A stretch of 64,000 nt of DNA from Pontibacter indicus (GCF_900156345.1 NZ_FTPP01000001.1:62001-126000); one strand, 5' to 3'. Numbered from the stretch's first letter, positions 45,395 to 55,125 are shown. Notes: generated by a model from the sequence alone, not told the origin. Program-made: numbers and translations.

Positions 45395-48300
45395 ATGGCA
45401 GAGGAAAACACCCTTCTCGACGACAACATTCACTGGTACAAAGACGCCATCATCTACGAGTTGCACATCAAGGCCTTCATGGATGGCAACGGCGATGGCA
45501 TCGGTGACTTTAAGGGCCTGATGCAGAAGCTCGACTACCTGGAGGAACTGGGCGTGACCGCGATCTGGCTCCTGCCGTTCTACCCGTCGCCGCTCAAAGA
45601 CGACGGTTACGACATTGCCGACTACTACAGCATCAATCCGAGCTACGGTACCATGCAGGATTTCAAGCTGTTCGTAAAGGAGGCGCACCGCCGTGGGCTC
45701 AAGGTGATTACCGAGCTGGTCATTAACCACAGCTCCGATCAGCACCCCTGGTTTCAGCGGGCACGCCGTGCCAAGAAAGGCTCCAAATACCGCAACTACT
45801 ACGTCTGGACCGACGATCCGAAGCAGTACAAGGACGTGCGCATCATCTTCACCGACTACGAGCCAAGCAACTGGACCTGGGACCCCGTGGCCGGGCAGTA
45901 CTACTGGCACCGCTTCTTCCACCACCAGCCCGACCTGAACTTCGACAACCCGGATGTGCAGCAAGAGGTGTTCAAGATGCTCGACTACTGGTTCGACATG
46001 GGCGTGGACGGCTTCCGCCTGGATGCCGTACCATACCTGTTTGAGCGTGACGGCACCAATTGCGAAAACCTGCCCGAAACCCACGATTTCCTGAAAAAAT
46101 TGCGCGCCCACGTGGACAGCAAGTATCAGGGCAAAATGCTGCTGGCCGAGGCGAACATGTGGCCGGAGGATTCGGCCTCGTACTTCGGCAACGGCGACGA
46201 GTGCCACATGAACTACCACTTCCCGATCATGCCGCGTCTGTTCATGTCGGTGAAGATGGAGGACCGCTATCCCATCATCGACATCTTCGACCAGACACCC
46301 GCCATACCCGAGACCTGCCAGTGGGCTATGTTTCTGCGCAACCACGACGAGTTGACGCTCGAAATGGTGACCGACGAGGAACGCGACTACATGTACAAGG
46401 TATACACGCGCGACCCTCTTGCCAAAATCAACCTGGGTATACGCCACCGCCTGGCGCCACTTTTGGGTAACGACCGCGCCAAGATAGAGTTGATGAACGT
46501 GCTGCTCTTCTCGATGAAGGGCACACCGGTGGTGTACTACGGCGACGAGATCGGGATGGGCGACAACTATTACCTCGGCGACCGCGATGGCGTGCGCACG
46601 CCCATGCAGTGGAACGATAACCGCAATGCCGGTTTTTCCACCGCCAATCCGCAGAAGCTATACCTGCCCATCATCATCGACCCGGAATATAAGTACGAGT
46701 CGGTGAACGTGGACACGCAGCAGCACAATGCCAACTCGCTGCTCTGGTGGATGCGTCGCATCATCAACATGCGTAAGCGCTACAAGGCTTTTGGTCGTGG
46801 CGAGATTCGCTTCCTGAATCCGGCCAATGCCAAAGTGCTGGCCTTTGTGCGCTCATACCAGGAAGAGAATATCCTCGTCATCGCCAACCTGTCGCGCTTC
46901 CCGGAGGCCGTGGAGCTGGACCTGCCGGAGTTCAGAGGCTATGTGCCCGTGGAGGTGTTCAGCAGAAACAAATTCCCGCAGATAAAGGACGACAGCTACG
47001 TGCTCACGATTGGTGCCCACGGCTACTACTGGTTTGAGCTGCAGCCGCAGGAGGTGAGCGGACGCGAAGGGCTCGACATGAAAAAGCCCGCCATGCAGTT
47101 GCCGCCATTGAACCAAGCTATACCTGCGCGCTCGCTCAAGACACTCGAAAGCAAGGTGCTGGCACCTTACGTGATGAACCGCCGCTGGTTCGGGGGCAAG
47201 GCCCGCACGATACAGCGCATGCAGGTAGTGAGTAACATGCCAATGGTGGCAGGCAGCTTCGCCGCCTCGCTTCTCTTTATTGAGGTAAGCTACAACGAAG
47301 GGTTGCCGGAACTGTACCAGTTGCCGATCGCTTTCGCTACCGGTGAGCAGGAACAGGAACTGATCGCCAGCCAGCCCAACAGCGTGATTGCCCGCGTAAC
47401 CATGGAAGGCCAGGAAGGCATCCTCTACGATGCCGTCTACGCGGAGGAGTACCGCCAGCTGTTGCTCAACCTGATGGCCAAACGCAAGAGCATCAAGGGA
47501 GATGGTGCCGAACTGGTGGGTACCGGAAGCCGCAGCATTGGTGCCAAAATAAAGGAAATCGGACATCCGCTTTCGTCTAAAATACTGGGGGCGGAGCAGA
47601 GCAACACCTCGATCCTGTACGATAACCAGTTCTTCCTGAAAGTATACCGCAAACTCGACCGTACGCTGAATCCGGATGTGGAGATCATCCAAACGCTGAC
47701 TGATAGGGAATTCGCGAATGTGCCGATGTACCTGGGCTCGGTGGAACACGAGGAAGAGGGCAAGCCGCCGATGGTGCTCGTGATGCTGCAGGAATTGGTG
47801 CCGAACCAGGGTGATGCCTGGAACTACATGGAAGATTCGCTGAAGCGTTTCTTCGAGCGACTGCAAACCCACAAAGAGCAGATTGAACAGATCAACCCGA
47901 GTGGCACGCTCGCAAACCCGGTACCTTTTGCGGAGGCACCAGAGCACATGCAGATGCAACTGGGGGGCGCTTCGGTAGAGCGCATCGAGCTCTTGGGCCA
48001 GCGCACCGCGGAGATGCATCTGGCGCTCGCTTCCATCACCGATTCGAAGGACTTCTCGCCGGAAGACTTTTCGCTCCATTACCAGCGCTCGCTTTATTCC
48101 TCGCTCACGTCGCTGGTGCGCAGCAACTTCGACAGCTTGAAAAAGCACCTGCCTAACCTGCCAGACAATGTGCGGGCCGAGGCCGAGGAAGTGTTGCAGA
48201 TGCGCCAGCAGGTGCTGGAGCGTCTCAAGATGATCTTCCGTCGCAAGATCGACACCATGAAGATTCGGACCCACGGCGACTACCACCTGGGACAGGTGCT

Positions 48301-48727
48301 GTTCACGGGCCGCGACTTCGTCATCATCGACTTTGAGGGCGAGCCTGCCCGCTCGTTTAGCGAGCGCCGACTCAAGCGCTCTCCTTTGCGCGACGTGGCC
48401 GGCATGATCCGCTCGTTCCACTACGCAGCCTACAATGCGCTCTTCCAGCAGGACAGCTTCCGCAAGGAAGACGGCGACTACCTGGAGCAATGGGCCGAAC
48501 AGTGGTACCACTATGCCAGCGGTTTCTTCATGCATACCTACCTGGGCATTGCCAAGGGCTCGGGTGTGGTGCCAGCAAATGAGGATGACATACAGGTGCT
48601 GATGGAGACCTTCCTGCTGGAGAAGGCGATCTACGAACTGGGCTATGAACTGAATAACCGTCCGGATTGGGTGCTCATCCCGATCAGGGGCATCAAGTAC
48701 ATCATGAGGAAATATCAGAATGGCTAA
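45395..48727 (+). CDS. treS: Trehalose synthase-maltokinase fusion
   Basis: The 1110-residue protein joins two steps. The N-terminal TreS (about 1-560) isomerises trehalose and maltose: YKDAIIYELHIKAFMDGNGDG, nucleophile Asp in VDGFRLDAVPYLFERDG (near 208), acid Glu in LLAEANMWPED, and FLRNHDELTLEMV. The C-terminal maltokinase (about 590-1110) phosphorylates maltose to maltose-1-phosphate: RWFGGKART, kinase loop THGDYHLGQVLF (near 961) and IIDFEGEPARSFSERRLKRSPLRD. It starts 15 bp after glgE and overlaps glgB by 8 bp, so the three are tightly coupled. Confidence 0.95.
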   Translation: MAEENTLLDDNIHWYKDAIIYELHIKAFMDGNGDGIGDFKGLMQKLDYLEELGVTAIWLLPFYPSPLKDDGYDIADYYSINPSYGTMQDFKLFVKEAHRRGLKVITELVINHSSDQHPWFQRARRAKKGSKYRNYYVWTDDPKQYKDVRIIFTDYEPSNWTWDPVAGQYYWHRFFHHQPDLNFDNPDVQQEVFKMLDYWFDMGVDGFRLDAVPYLFERDGTNCENLPETHDFLKKLRAHVDSKYQGKMLLAEANMWPEDSASYFGNGDECHMNYHFPIMPRLFMSVKMEDRYPIIDIFDQTPAIPETCQWAMFLRNHDELTLEMVTDEERDYMYKVYTRDPLAKINLGIRHRLAPLLGNDRAKIELMNVLLFSMKGTPVVYYGDEIGMGDNYYLGDRDGVRTPMQWNDNRNAGFSTANPQKLYLPIIIDPEYKYESVNVDTQQHNANSLLWWMRRIINMRKRYKAFGRGEIRFLNPANAKVLAFVRSYQEENILVIANLSRFPEAVELDLPEFRGYVPVEVFSRNKFPQIKDDSYVLTIGAHGYYWFELQPQEVSGREGLDMKKPAMQLPPLNQAIPARSLKTLESKVLAPYVMNRRWFGGKARTIQRMQVVSNMPMVAGSFAASLLFIEVSYNEGLPELYQLPIAFATGEQEQELIASQPNSVIARVTMEGQEGILYDAVYAEEYRQLLLNLMAKRKSIKGDGAELVGTGSRSIGAKIKEIGHPLSSKILGAEQSNTSILYDNQFFLKVYRKLDRTLNPDVEIIQTLTDREFANVPMYLGSVEHEEEGKPPMVLVMLQELVPNQGDAWNYMEDSLKRFFERLQTHKEQIEQINPSGTLANPVPFAEAPEHMQMQLGGASVERIELLGQRTAEMHLALASITDSKDFSPEDFSLHYQRSLYSSLTSLVRSNFDSLKKHLPNLPDNVRAEAEEVLQMRQQVLERLKMIFRRKIDTMKIRTHGDYHLGQVLFTGRDFVIIDFEGEPARSFSERRLKRSPLRDVAGMIRSFHYAAYNALFQQDSFRKEDGDYLEQWAEQWYHYASGFFMHTYLGIAKGSGVVPANEDDIQVLMETFLLEKAIYELGYELNNRPDWVLIPIRGIKYIMRKYQNG

Positions 48728-51071
48728 GAAAAAGGAACAGGAGAACACACAGCAGAACCCGCTGTCAGGTATGGAGACCGGAACCGGCGCAGCCATTAAC
48801 GAAGGGACGGAACCAAACCAAACCAGAGGCAGCAAAAATAGCAGAAAGGCCGAAGGTATAGCGACAGTAGAAGTGCAGTCCGGAGCTGCCGCGGCACCCG
48901 CCAAAAGGGGCAGGCCACGCAAAACGGACAGCCCCGAACCAGGCGTCGCAGCCCGGGAAGTGATGGTGAAACCAACGCGGGGACGGGCAGCGAAAGCCAC
49001 TTCAGCCGAAGCCACGGTTGGGCAAGGCGAAGCCAAACTGAGACGGGGAAGAACGGCCAAGTCGGTAACTCAGCAGCAGGAGGCCCAGGAGGTAGGGTTA
49101 TCAACCACGCCTTCCCCAGCCACGGAGCAGCCGCAGCAGGAGCAAACCGGGCCGGTCTACTACGACGTCAGCCGGCTGTCGGAGTTCGACGTGTACCTGT
49201 TCCGCGAAGGTCGTCACTTCAACCTGTACGAAAAGCTGGGCTCGCACCTGATGGAGCGACAGGGCACCAAAGGCGCATACTTTGCGGTATGGGCTCCGAA
49301 CGCCGAGCAGGTTTCTGTGATGGGCGACTTTAACGCCTGGAGCCGCGAAAGTCACCAGTTACGGGTTCGAGCCGATGGCTCAGGTATATGGGAAGGCTTT
49401 ATCCCAGATGTGCAAGCGGGCATGCTGTACAAATACCACATCCGCTCGCGGTACCACATGTACCATGTCGAGAAGAGTGACCCCTTTGCGCTGCGACGCG
49501 AAAAGCCGCCTCAGACGGCCTCGGTCGTGCATGAGCTGCACCATACCTGGCAGGACCAGGACTGGCTGGTACAGCGCAAGTCGCGCCACGGACAGCCGCA
49601 GCCTTACTCGGTCTACGAACTGCATGTAGGCTCCTGGCGCCGCAAGCCCGAAGACAACAACCGCCCGCTCACTTACCGCGAACTGGCCGAGGAGCTGCCC
49701 GCTTATGTCAAGGATCTGGGCTTTACGCATGTAGAGTTCATGCCGGTGATGTTCCACCCTTTTAGTGGTTCCTGGGGCTACCAGATCACGGGCTATTTTG
49801 CGGCGGCCAGTCTCTACGGCTCGCCGGAAGACCTCATGTGCCTGATCGATGCGCTGCACCGCGAAGGCATTGGCGTGATCATGGACTGGGTACCCTCGCA
49901 CTTCCCGTCAGACGAGCACGGCTTGGCTTACTTCGATGGCACACACCTGTTCGAGCACGCCGATCCACGCAAAGGCTATCACCCGGACTGGAACAGCTAC
50001 ATCTTCAACTACGGTCGCAACGAGGTTCGGTCTTTTCTAATCAGCAATGCCCTGTTCTGGCTCGACAAATACCACGTGGACGGGCTGCGGGTAGATGCTG
50101 TGGCCTCCATGCTATACCTGGACTACAGCCGTAAGCACGACGAGTGGATCCCGAACGAGTTTGGCGGCCGTGAGAACCTGGAGGCGATCTCTTTCCTGAA
50201 AGACTTCAACGAAGCCGTGCACATGCAGTTCCCGGACACGCTCACGATTGCAGAAGAGTCCACGGCCTGGCCTCAGGTGACGGGCAAAGTAGCAGACGGC
50301 GGTCTGGGTTTCGACATGAAATGGATGATGGGCTGGATGCACGACACGCTCACTTACTTTTCGAAAGACCCGATCTACCGAAGACACCACCAGGGCGACA
50401 TCACCTTCAGCATCATCTACGCGTTTAGCGAACGCTTCATGCTGCCGCTCTCGCACGACGAAGTGGTGCACGGCAAAGGCTCCCTGATTCGGAAGATGCC
50501 AGGCGATGAGTGGCAGCGATTTGCCAATTTGCGGGCGCTCTATACCTACATGTACGCGCACCCAGGAGCCAAGCTCCTCTTTATGGGGGGCGAGCTGGCG
50601 CAAAGCACCGAGTGGAACCACGACAGCAGCCTGGACTGGCACTTGCTACAGTACGGCTACCACGCAGGTGTACAGCATCTGATCCGAGCCCTCAACCACA
50701 CCTACCAGCAGGAACCGGCCCTTTATGGCAGAGCGTTTGACCCTGCAGGCTTCGAGTGGATTGACTACAACGATGCCCATAACAGCGTGATCAGTTTCCT
50801 GCGCAAAGGAGAGCAGCCCGACGAGCAGTTGCTGGTGGTTTGCAATTTCACGCCGGGTGTACATGACAATTACCGGCTAGGCGTACCGACCGGCGGCAAC
50901 TGGGTGGAGGTGTTCAACAGCGATGACGGCCGCTTTGGAGGCAGTAATTTCCATAACCACGGCACCGTGCAGGCTATACCTGATTCTTTCCACGGGCATG
51001 CTTATTCTGTCGTGCTGCGGTTGCCGCCGATGGCAGTGGTGTATTTGAAGTATCAGTCACCGCAGGGGTAA
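48720..51071 (+). CDS. glgB: 1,4-alpha-glucan branching enzyme with AT-hook-like N-terminal tail
   Basis: Makes alpha-1,6 branches in glucan. Residues about 150-783 are an ordinary GlgB: CBM48 domain (AYFAVWAPNAEQVSVMGDFN), VEFMPVMFHPFSGSWGYQ, nucleophile Asp in VDGLRVDAVASMLYLDY (near 458), acid Glu in TIAEESTAWPQVT, and LPLSHDEVVHGKGS. The first 145 residues are unusual: low-complexity, basic and Ala/Thr/Gln-rich, with KRGRPRK at 62-68 (a textbook AT-hook core) and further RGR units at 87-89 and 109-111. The start ATG at 48720 lies inside the treS-mak gene and no later ATG fits the domain edge better, so the tail seems genuine. Confidence 0.93.
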   Translation: MAKKKEQENTQQNPLSGMETGTGAAINEGTEPNQTRGSKNSRKAEGIATVEVQSGAAAAPAKRGRPRKTDSPEPGVAAREVMVKPTRGRAAKATSAEATVGQGEAKLRRGRTAKSVTQQQEAQEVGLSTTPSPATEQPQQEQTGPVYYDVSRLSEFDVYLFREGRHFNLYEKLGSHLMERQGTKGAYFAVWAPNAEQVSVMGDFNAWSRESHQLRVRADGSGIWEGFIPDVQAGMLYKYHIRSRYHMYHVEKSDPFALRREKPPQTASVVHELHHTWQDQDWLVQRKSRHGQPQPYSVYELHVGSWRRKPEDNNRPLTYRELAEELPAYVKDLGFTHVEFMPVMFHPFSGSWGYQITGYFAAASLYGSPEDLMCLIDALHREGIGVIMDWVPSHFPSDEHGLAYFDGTHLFEHADPRKGYHPDWNSYIFNYGRNEVRSFLISNALFWLDKYHVDGLRVDAVASMLYLDYSRKHDEWIPNEFGGRENLEAISFLKDFNEAVHMQFPDTLTIAEESTAWPQVTGKVADGGLGFDMKWMMGWMHDTLTYFSKDPIYRRHHQGDITFSIIYAFSERFMLPLSHDEVVHGKGSLIRKMPGDEWQRFANLRALYTYMYAHPGAKLLFMGGELAQSTEWNHDSSLDWHLLQYGYHAGVQHLIRALNHTYQQEPALYGRAFDPAGFEWIDYNDAHNSVISFLRKGEQPDEQLLVVCNFTPGVHDNYRLGVPTGGNWVEVFNSDDGRFGGSNFHNHGTVQAIPDSFHGHAYSVVLRLPPMAVVYLKYQSPQG

Positions 51072-51105
51072 GTTTGATTTTTTATGGCGTATTGCCTTGA
51101 TAAGG

Positions 51106-51140
51106 GAGCGTCTGTTCAGGTATGAGCAGACGCTCTTTTT
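51106..51140 (+). terminator. Intrinsic terminator after glgB
   Basis: GAGCGTCTG at 51106-51114 pairs with CAGACGCTC at 51127-51135, followed by a T run. A GGTATG sits in the loop. Confidence 0.88.
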
Positions 51141-51229
51141 ATAAGCTAAGTATGGTGCGAGCGTCGATGCTCGTGTCTGCTATCGTGGAGCCTCTGGTCT
51201 AGTGTGAGGTATAGCTACTGTCTTGTTTC

Positions 51230-51815
51230 ATAGCTTGCCTTGGCCAGGCAGGCTGCTGTTTCGCCTGTGCGGCGGGCACTCACTTTTTGTCTTGACACAA
51301 ATCGAGGGCCCCTACCCCCAAAGTAGGCAAAAAAGTCAAGACCCTCCAAACTCGCTGACCGCTCTTGACAGGGGGACCCCTTCACCCCCAACAGTGGAGT
51401 GTCATTTGGTGCACCTGGCACAGTTATTTGTTGCATTGTAAGCGCGCAAGTTAGTCTTGCTATACCTGCCAGTGGTTTGTGCAACCGCAAAAGCAGCGAA
51501 GCGATGCCGTTCTGCAGCTGAGAAGAGGCTGCAACAGGCTCCCCTCCTTGGACAAGGAGGGGTAGGGGTGGTTTGACCCGGTATAGCTAAACAACAACTA
51601 CAAAGCTATACCTGTAGATTAAGTAGTAGCTGCAGAGTCCCCCTTCGAAGGGGGCAGGGGGATGACATTTTTCATCTTTTATACCTTACCTACAGCGCCT
51701 ATACCTTGAAAAAGGAAACGGCCAAAAATTCCCTCTCGAGGTGGCAGGGGGATGTTAATCGTGCATGAAAATCCTGTCAATCCGGTAATCCTGAAAATCC
51801 TGATTCAGACAAAAT
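51230..51815 (+). repeat. Composite intergenic repeat, copy B
   Basis: Gene-free spacer between convergent glgB and the DUF2179 gene. Module order matches copies A and C: GCCTGTGCGGCGGGCAC block (about 51257), T/A palindrome around TTGACACAAA, GTTAGTCTTGCTATACC block (about 51450), CCCCCTTCGAAGGGGG palindrome with TATACCTG copies (51560-51680), and an AATCCTG tract ending ATTCAGAC (51765-51810). The T/A palindrome is interrupted at 51302-51321 by the AGGGCCCCTACCCCC block, which copy C lacks at that point. Confidence 0.85.
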
Positions 51816-51829
51816 GCTTAACCACAACC

Positions 51830-52429
51830 CTACTTCCCCTTCCTCAGCGGCAGAAACTTAGTGAACGTTCTTTTGCGTTCGCCCTCCTCGCTCGGGACGC
51901 CTGTATCCGACACCGAGCGCACGTCCTCGATCGAGTAGAAGGCGTTGGGGTTGTAGTCGCGGATGATGTTGATGACTTCTTTCAATTTCTTGCGCTTCAC
52001 GATCATGAAAAGCAGATTGACTTTGCCTCTTGAGCCTCTCGCATCGAGGGCGGTGAGGCGGTAGCCTCGGTTGGTCAGGCGGCTGATGAGATCCTCGCCC
52101 GAATCTACGGTAATCACACGCACCACCACCTGGCCCAGCGCCAGCGTTTGCTCAATGCGCAGGCCCAGGAAATTGCCCGCGGCAAAGCCGCCCGCCCAGG
52201 CAAGGTATGAGGCAAAGTTGCTTAGGTTCTGCATCACCTGCGTGATGGCCACGAGCCAGATCAGCACTTCCACAAAGCCCAGCAGCGGGGCAATGGTTTT
52301 GTCGCCTTTCGAGATAAAAACGATACGCAGGGTGCCCAGCGTCACGTCCATAATGCGGGCAAAAAAAATAAGGGCAGGTATAATGACCCAGCTGACGATT
52401 TCCGGGTCAACTCCTTCGAAATACTCCAT
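51830..52429 (-). CDS. DUF2179 / UPF0316 membrane protein
   Basis: A 199-residue inner-membrane protein with the ATG at 52429 (the open frame continues to 52636 but the added text is not family-like). The N-terminal half has three transmembrane helices (IIPALIFFARIMDVTLGTLRI, LLGFVEVLIWLVAITQVMQ, YLAWAGGFAAGNFLGL). The C-terminal half is the DUF2179 domain (VVRVITVDSGEDLISRLTNRG, ALDARGSRGKVNLLFMIVKR, FYSIEDVRSVSDTG). Function unknown. It separates the glgE-treS-glgB operon from otsAB and is transcribed the other way. Confidence 0.9.
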   Translation of the reverse strand: MEYFEGVDPEIVSWVIIPALIFFARIMDVTLGTLRIVFISKGDKTIAPLLGFVEVLIWLVAITQVMQNLSNFASYLAWAGGFAAGNFLGLRIEQTLALGQVVVRVITVDSGEDLISRLTNRGYRLTALDARGSRGKVNLLFMIVKRKKLKEVINIIRDYNPNAFYSIEDVRSVSDTGVPSEEGERKRTFTKFLPLRKGK

Positions 52430-52831
52430 GGGGTGATTTGTTCTTTGGCTAATGTGTATGCTGTTACTGCGAACGGTCAGAAATGGTTTCCTGACCGAAA
52501 CGAGCCCCGGCCTTGCGATTAGCTTGCGGGTGTCGCACTTGTATAAAGGTACTAAGATTTTTGCGGATATGGTACCTTTTCCGCAGGTATGGCCTATGTG
52601 CTTCAGTATAAAGGAGGTGGCCTGGCTGCTTGGCAAACGCAGCGGGAAGGAGGCAATTTATTTCATATTAATTTTACTATATAGCCAAAACGTGTGTCTG
52701 ATTATATCCGTATGCAATAGAGACTACCTGTACACAAATAGGCTTAGAATTTTTTTGAATCCGGACACTGAACGTTGTTGACCCACACCCTGGGCAAGCA
52801 GCTGAAGCAGCCAGACATAAGGTGTATTCAC
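52430..52831. other. Divergent promoter spacer between DUF2179 gene and otsAB
   Basis: About 400 bp without a gene, becoming AT-rich towards 52660-52770. It should hold promoters for both flanking genes, but I could not fix a clear -33/-7 pair. Confidence 0.35.
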
Positions 52832-55039
52832 ATGGCGAAACTGATTATTGTGTCAAACCGACTCCCTGTCAAGTTACAGGAACAAGAGGGGCGGCTTGAT
52901 TTTAAACCGAGTGAGGGCGGCCTCGCAACGGGATTAGGCTCTATCTACAAGAAAAAGAACAACCTTTGGATTGGCTGGCCCGGCATGGTGGTCGAAGATG
53001 AAACGCAGCAACAGCAAGTCATCGACAACCTCAACGGGCAGAACATGCACCCGGTCTTCCTCACCGAAAAAGAGATAAAAGAGTTTTACGAGGGCTTCAG
53101 CAACGAAACGCTGTGGCCTACTTTCCACTACTTCAGCCAGTACGCCATCTACGAGCAGCAGCTCTGGGAGACGTACGTTGAGGTAAACCAGAAATACTGC
53201 GACGAGTTGGTGAAAGTGGCTGAGCCCGACGACACGATCTGGGTGCACGATTACCAGTTGCTATTGCTACCATCTATGTTGCGCGAGAAGCTGCCGGAAA
53301 GTACCATCGGTTTCTTCCAGCACATTCCTTTTCCGTCTTACGAAGTGTTCCGCCTCTTGCCCTGGCGCAAAGAGCTGCTTGAGGGGATGCTGGGGTCCGA
53401 CCTCATCGGCTTCCATACCTACGACGACATGCGCCACTTCCTCAGCTCGGTCAACCGCCTGGTGGGCCACGGCAGCACGCACGGCTGGATCAACACCGGC
53501 AACCGTTCCCTGCTTGTCGACTCCTTCCCGATGGGCATTGACTATGAAAAGTATGAGCAGACGGCTGCCAGTGAGGAGGTGATGAAACGGGAAAAAATGT
53601 ACCGCAACAACCTGCACTCCAAAAAGATCGTGCTTTCCATCGACCGGCTCGATTATTCCAAAGGTATACCGCAGCGCTTGCAGGCCTTTGAACTGTTTTT
53701 GGAGCGCTACCCGGAGTTTCATGAAAAAGTGACCCTGGTGATGCTCGTCGTACCTTCGCGCGACGCGGTGGAGAAGTACAAAGAACTGAAAGAGGAAGTA
53801 GACGAACTGGTGGGCCGCATCAACGGCAAGTACAGCCACATGAACTGGAATCCGATCCAGTACTTCTACCGCTCATACCCACTTGAAACCCTGTCGGCCT
53901 TTTACCGCATGGCCGATGTGGCGCTCGTAACTCCGATGCGCGACGGCATGAACCTGGTCTGCAAGGAGTATGTGGCCAGCAAGCTCGACCAGACCGGCGT
54001 GCTGATCCTGAGCGAGATGGCGGGAGCTTCGAAAGAACTATCGGAGGCGCTGCTGATCAACCCGAACGACATCAACCAGATGGTCGAGACGCTACACGCA
54101 GCCCTTACCATGCCCGAAGACATGCAAAAGCAGCACATGCAGCACATGCAGGAGTCGCTGCGCAGGTATAACATTCATCACTGGGTGAGCATGTTCATGG
54201 ACCGACTTTCTTATGTGAAGATCAAGCAGCTGTCCATGGCCACCACTTACCTCGACGAGGCGACCTACCAGGAACTGAGCAACTCCTACGAAGAGGCCAG
54301 TACGCGTCTGTTCTTCCTGGAGTATGACGGCGCCCTGGTGGATTACCACAACCGTCCGCTGATGGCCGCGCCCGACGAAGACCTGCTGGAACTCCTGCAG
54401 GTGTTGAGCAGCAATTCCAAGAACCGCGTAGTGGTGATCAGTAGCCGCGAGAAGGACAACATGCAGCGCTGGCTGGGCCACCTGAACATCGACCTGATCG
54501 CCGAGCACGGCGTCTGGATAAAGCAGCGCGGCACCGGCTGGCAGACCATGACCAGCCTGATCGACGACTGGAAGAGCGACATCCGCCTGATTCTGGATTT
54601 GTACGTGGACCGCACGCCGGGCTCGTTTATCGAAGAGAAAGAGTATTCGCTGGTATGGCACTATCGCCGTGTAGAAACCGGTCTGGGTGAATTGCGTGCC
54701 CGCGAGCTGGTGAGCCACCTCAACTTCCTGGCGACCAACAGCAACCTGCAGGTGCTCGACGGACAAATGGCCGTGGAGATCAAGGCGCAGGAGGTGAGCA
54801 AGGGCAAAGCGACCGGCTACTGGCTCAACATGTATCCACACGACTTTGTGCTGGCCATCGGCGATGACTGGGGCGATGAAGACATATTCAAAGCCATGCC
54901 GCGCGAGGCCTATACCGTGAAGATCGGTAATTCGCACTCGGTGGCCAAATACCACCTGGATAGCTGCGAGGAAACCCGAAAATTGCTTTCAAGATTAGTA
55001 GGGCTTAAGCAGAAGAAGCTTCCGAAAGAATTGTTGTAA
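52832..55039 (+). CDS. otsA: Trehalose-6-phosphate synthase fused to a degenerate phosphatase domain
   Basis: A 735-residue fusion. The N-terminal GT20 domain (1-480) makes trehalose-6-phosphate from UDP-glucose and glucose-6-phosphate and looks intact: IVSNRLPVKLQ, SEGGLATGLGS, WVHDYQLLLLPSMLR, SIDRLDYSKGIPQR and TPMRDGMNLVCKEYVA. The C-terminal part aligns with the HAD phosphatase OtsB, but its first motif reads FLEYDGAL: Glu497 replaces the nucleophilic Asp of DxDGT, and Ala replaces Thr. Motif II reads VVISSREKD rather than ISGR, while GDDWGDE (677-683) is kept. The phosphatase is probably inactive or weak. I chose the ATG at 52832 because MAKLIIVSNRLP is the family start. Confidence 0.9.
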   Translation: MAKLIIVSNRLPVKLQEQEGRLDFKPSEGGLATGLGSIYKKKNNLWIGWPGMVVEDETQQQQVIDNLNGQNMHPVFLTEKEIKEFYEGFSNETLWPTFHYFSQYAIYEQQLWETYVEVNQKYCDELVKVAEPDDTIWVHDYQLLLLPSMLREKLPESTIGFFQHIPFPSYEVFRLLPWRKELLEGMLGSDLIGFHTYDDMRHFLSSVNRLVGHGSTHGWINTGNRSLLVDSFPMGIDYEKYEQTAASEEVMKREKMYRNNLHSKKIVLSIDRLDYSKGIPQRLQAFELFLERYPEFHEKVTLVMLVVPSRDAVEKYKELKEEVDELVGRINGKYSHMNWNPIQYFYRSYPLETLSAFYRMADVALVTPMRDGMNLVCKEYVASKLDQTGVLILSEMAGASKELSEALLINPNDINQMVETLHAALTMPEDMQKQHMQHMQESLRRYNIHHWVSMFMDRLSYVKIKQLSMATTYLDEATYQELSNSYEEASTRLFFLEYDGALVDYHNRPLMAAPDEDLLELLQVLSSNSKNRVVVISSREKDNMQRWLGHLNIDLIAEHGVWIKQRGTGWQTMTSLIDDWKSDIRLILDLYVDRTPGSFIEEKEYSLVWHYRRVETGLGELRARELVSHLNFLATNSNLQVLDGQMAVEIKAQEVSKGKATGYWLNMYPHDFVLAIGDDWGDEDIFKAMPREAYTVKIGNSHSVAKYHLDSCEETRKLLSRLVGLKQKKLPKELL

Positions 55040-55058
55040 ATAGGTTTTAGTGAAACAG

Positions 55059-55096
55059 AAAAAGCCCCGGCTGTTGCAGACAGTGCGGGGCTTTTC
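55059..55096. terminator. Bidirectional terminator after otsAB
   Basis: GAAAAAGCCCCG at 55058-55069 pairs with CGGGGCTTTTC at 55086-55096. A-run and T-run flanks allow use by otsAB (+) and by the convergent small gene ending at 55126 (-). Confidence 0.88.
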
Positions 55097-55125
55097 TATG
55101 ATAGCTATTTAAGGTATAGTCTCTC

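Noticed and set aside
45122..46447. Minus-strand open frame antisense to glgE and treS
   Set aside because: Val/His-rich shadow of strongly supported plus-strand genes; no motif.
46853..49060. Long minus-strand open frame (735 codons) antisense to treS-mak and glgB
   Set aside because: It mirrors codon structure of two well-supported genes on the other strand, has low-complexity composition and no recognisable domain.
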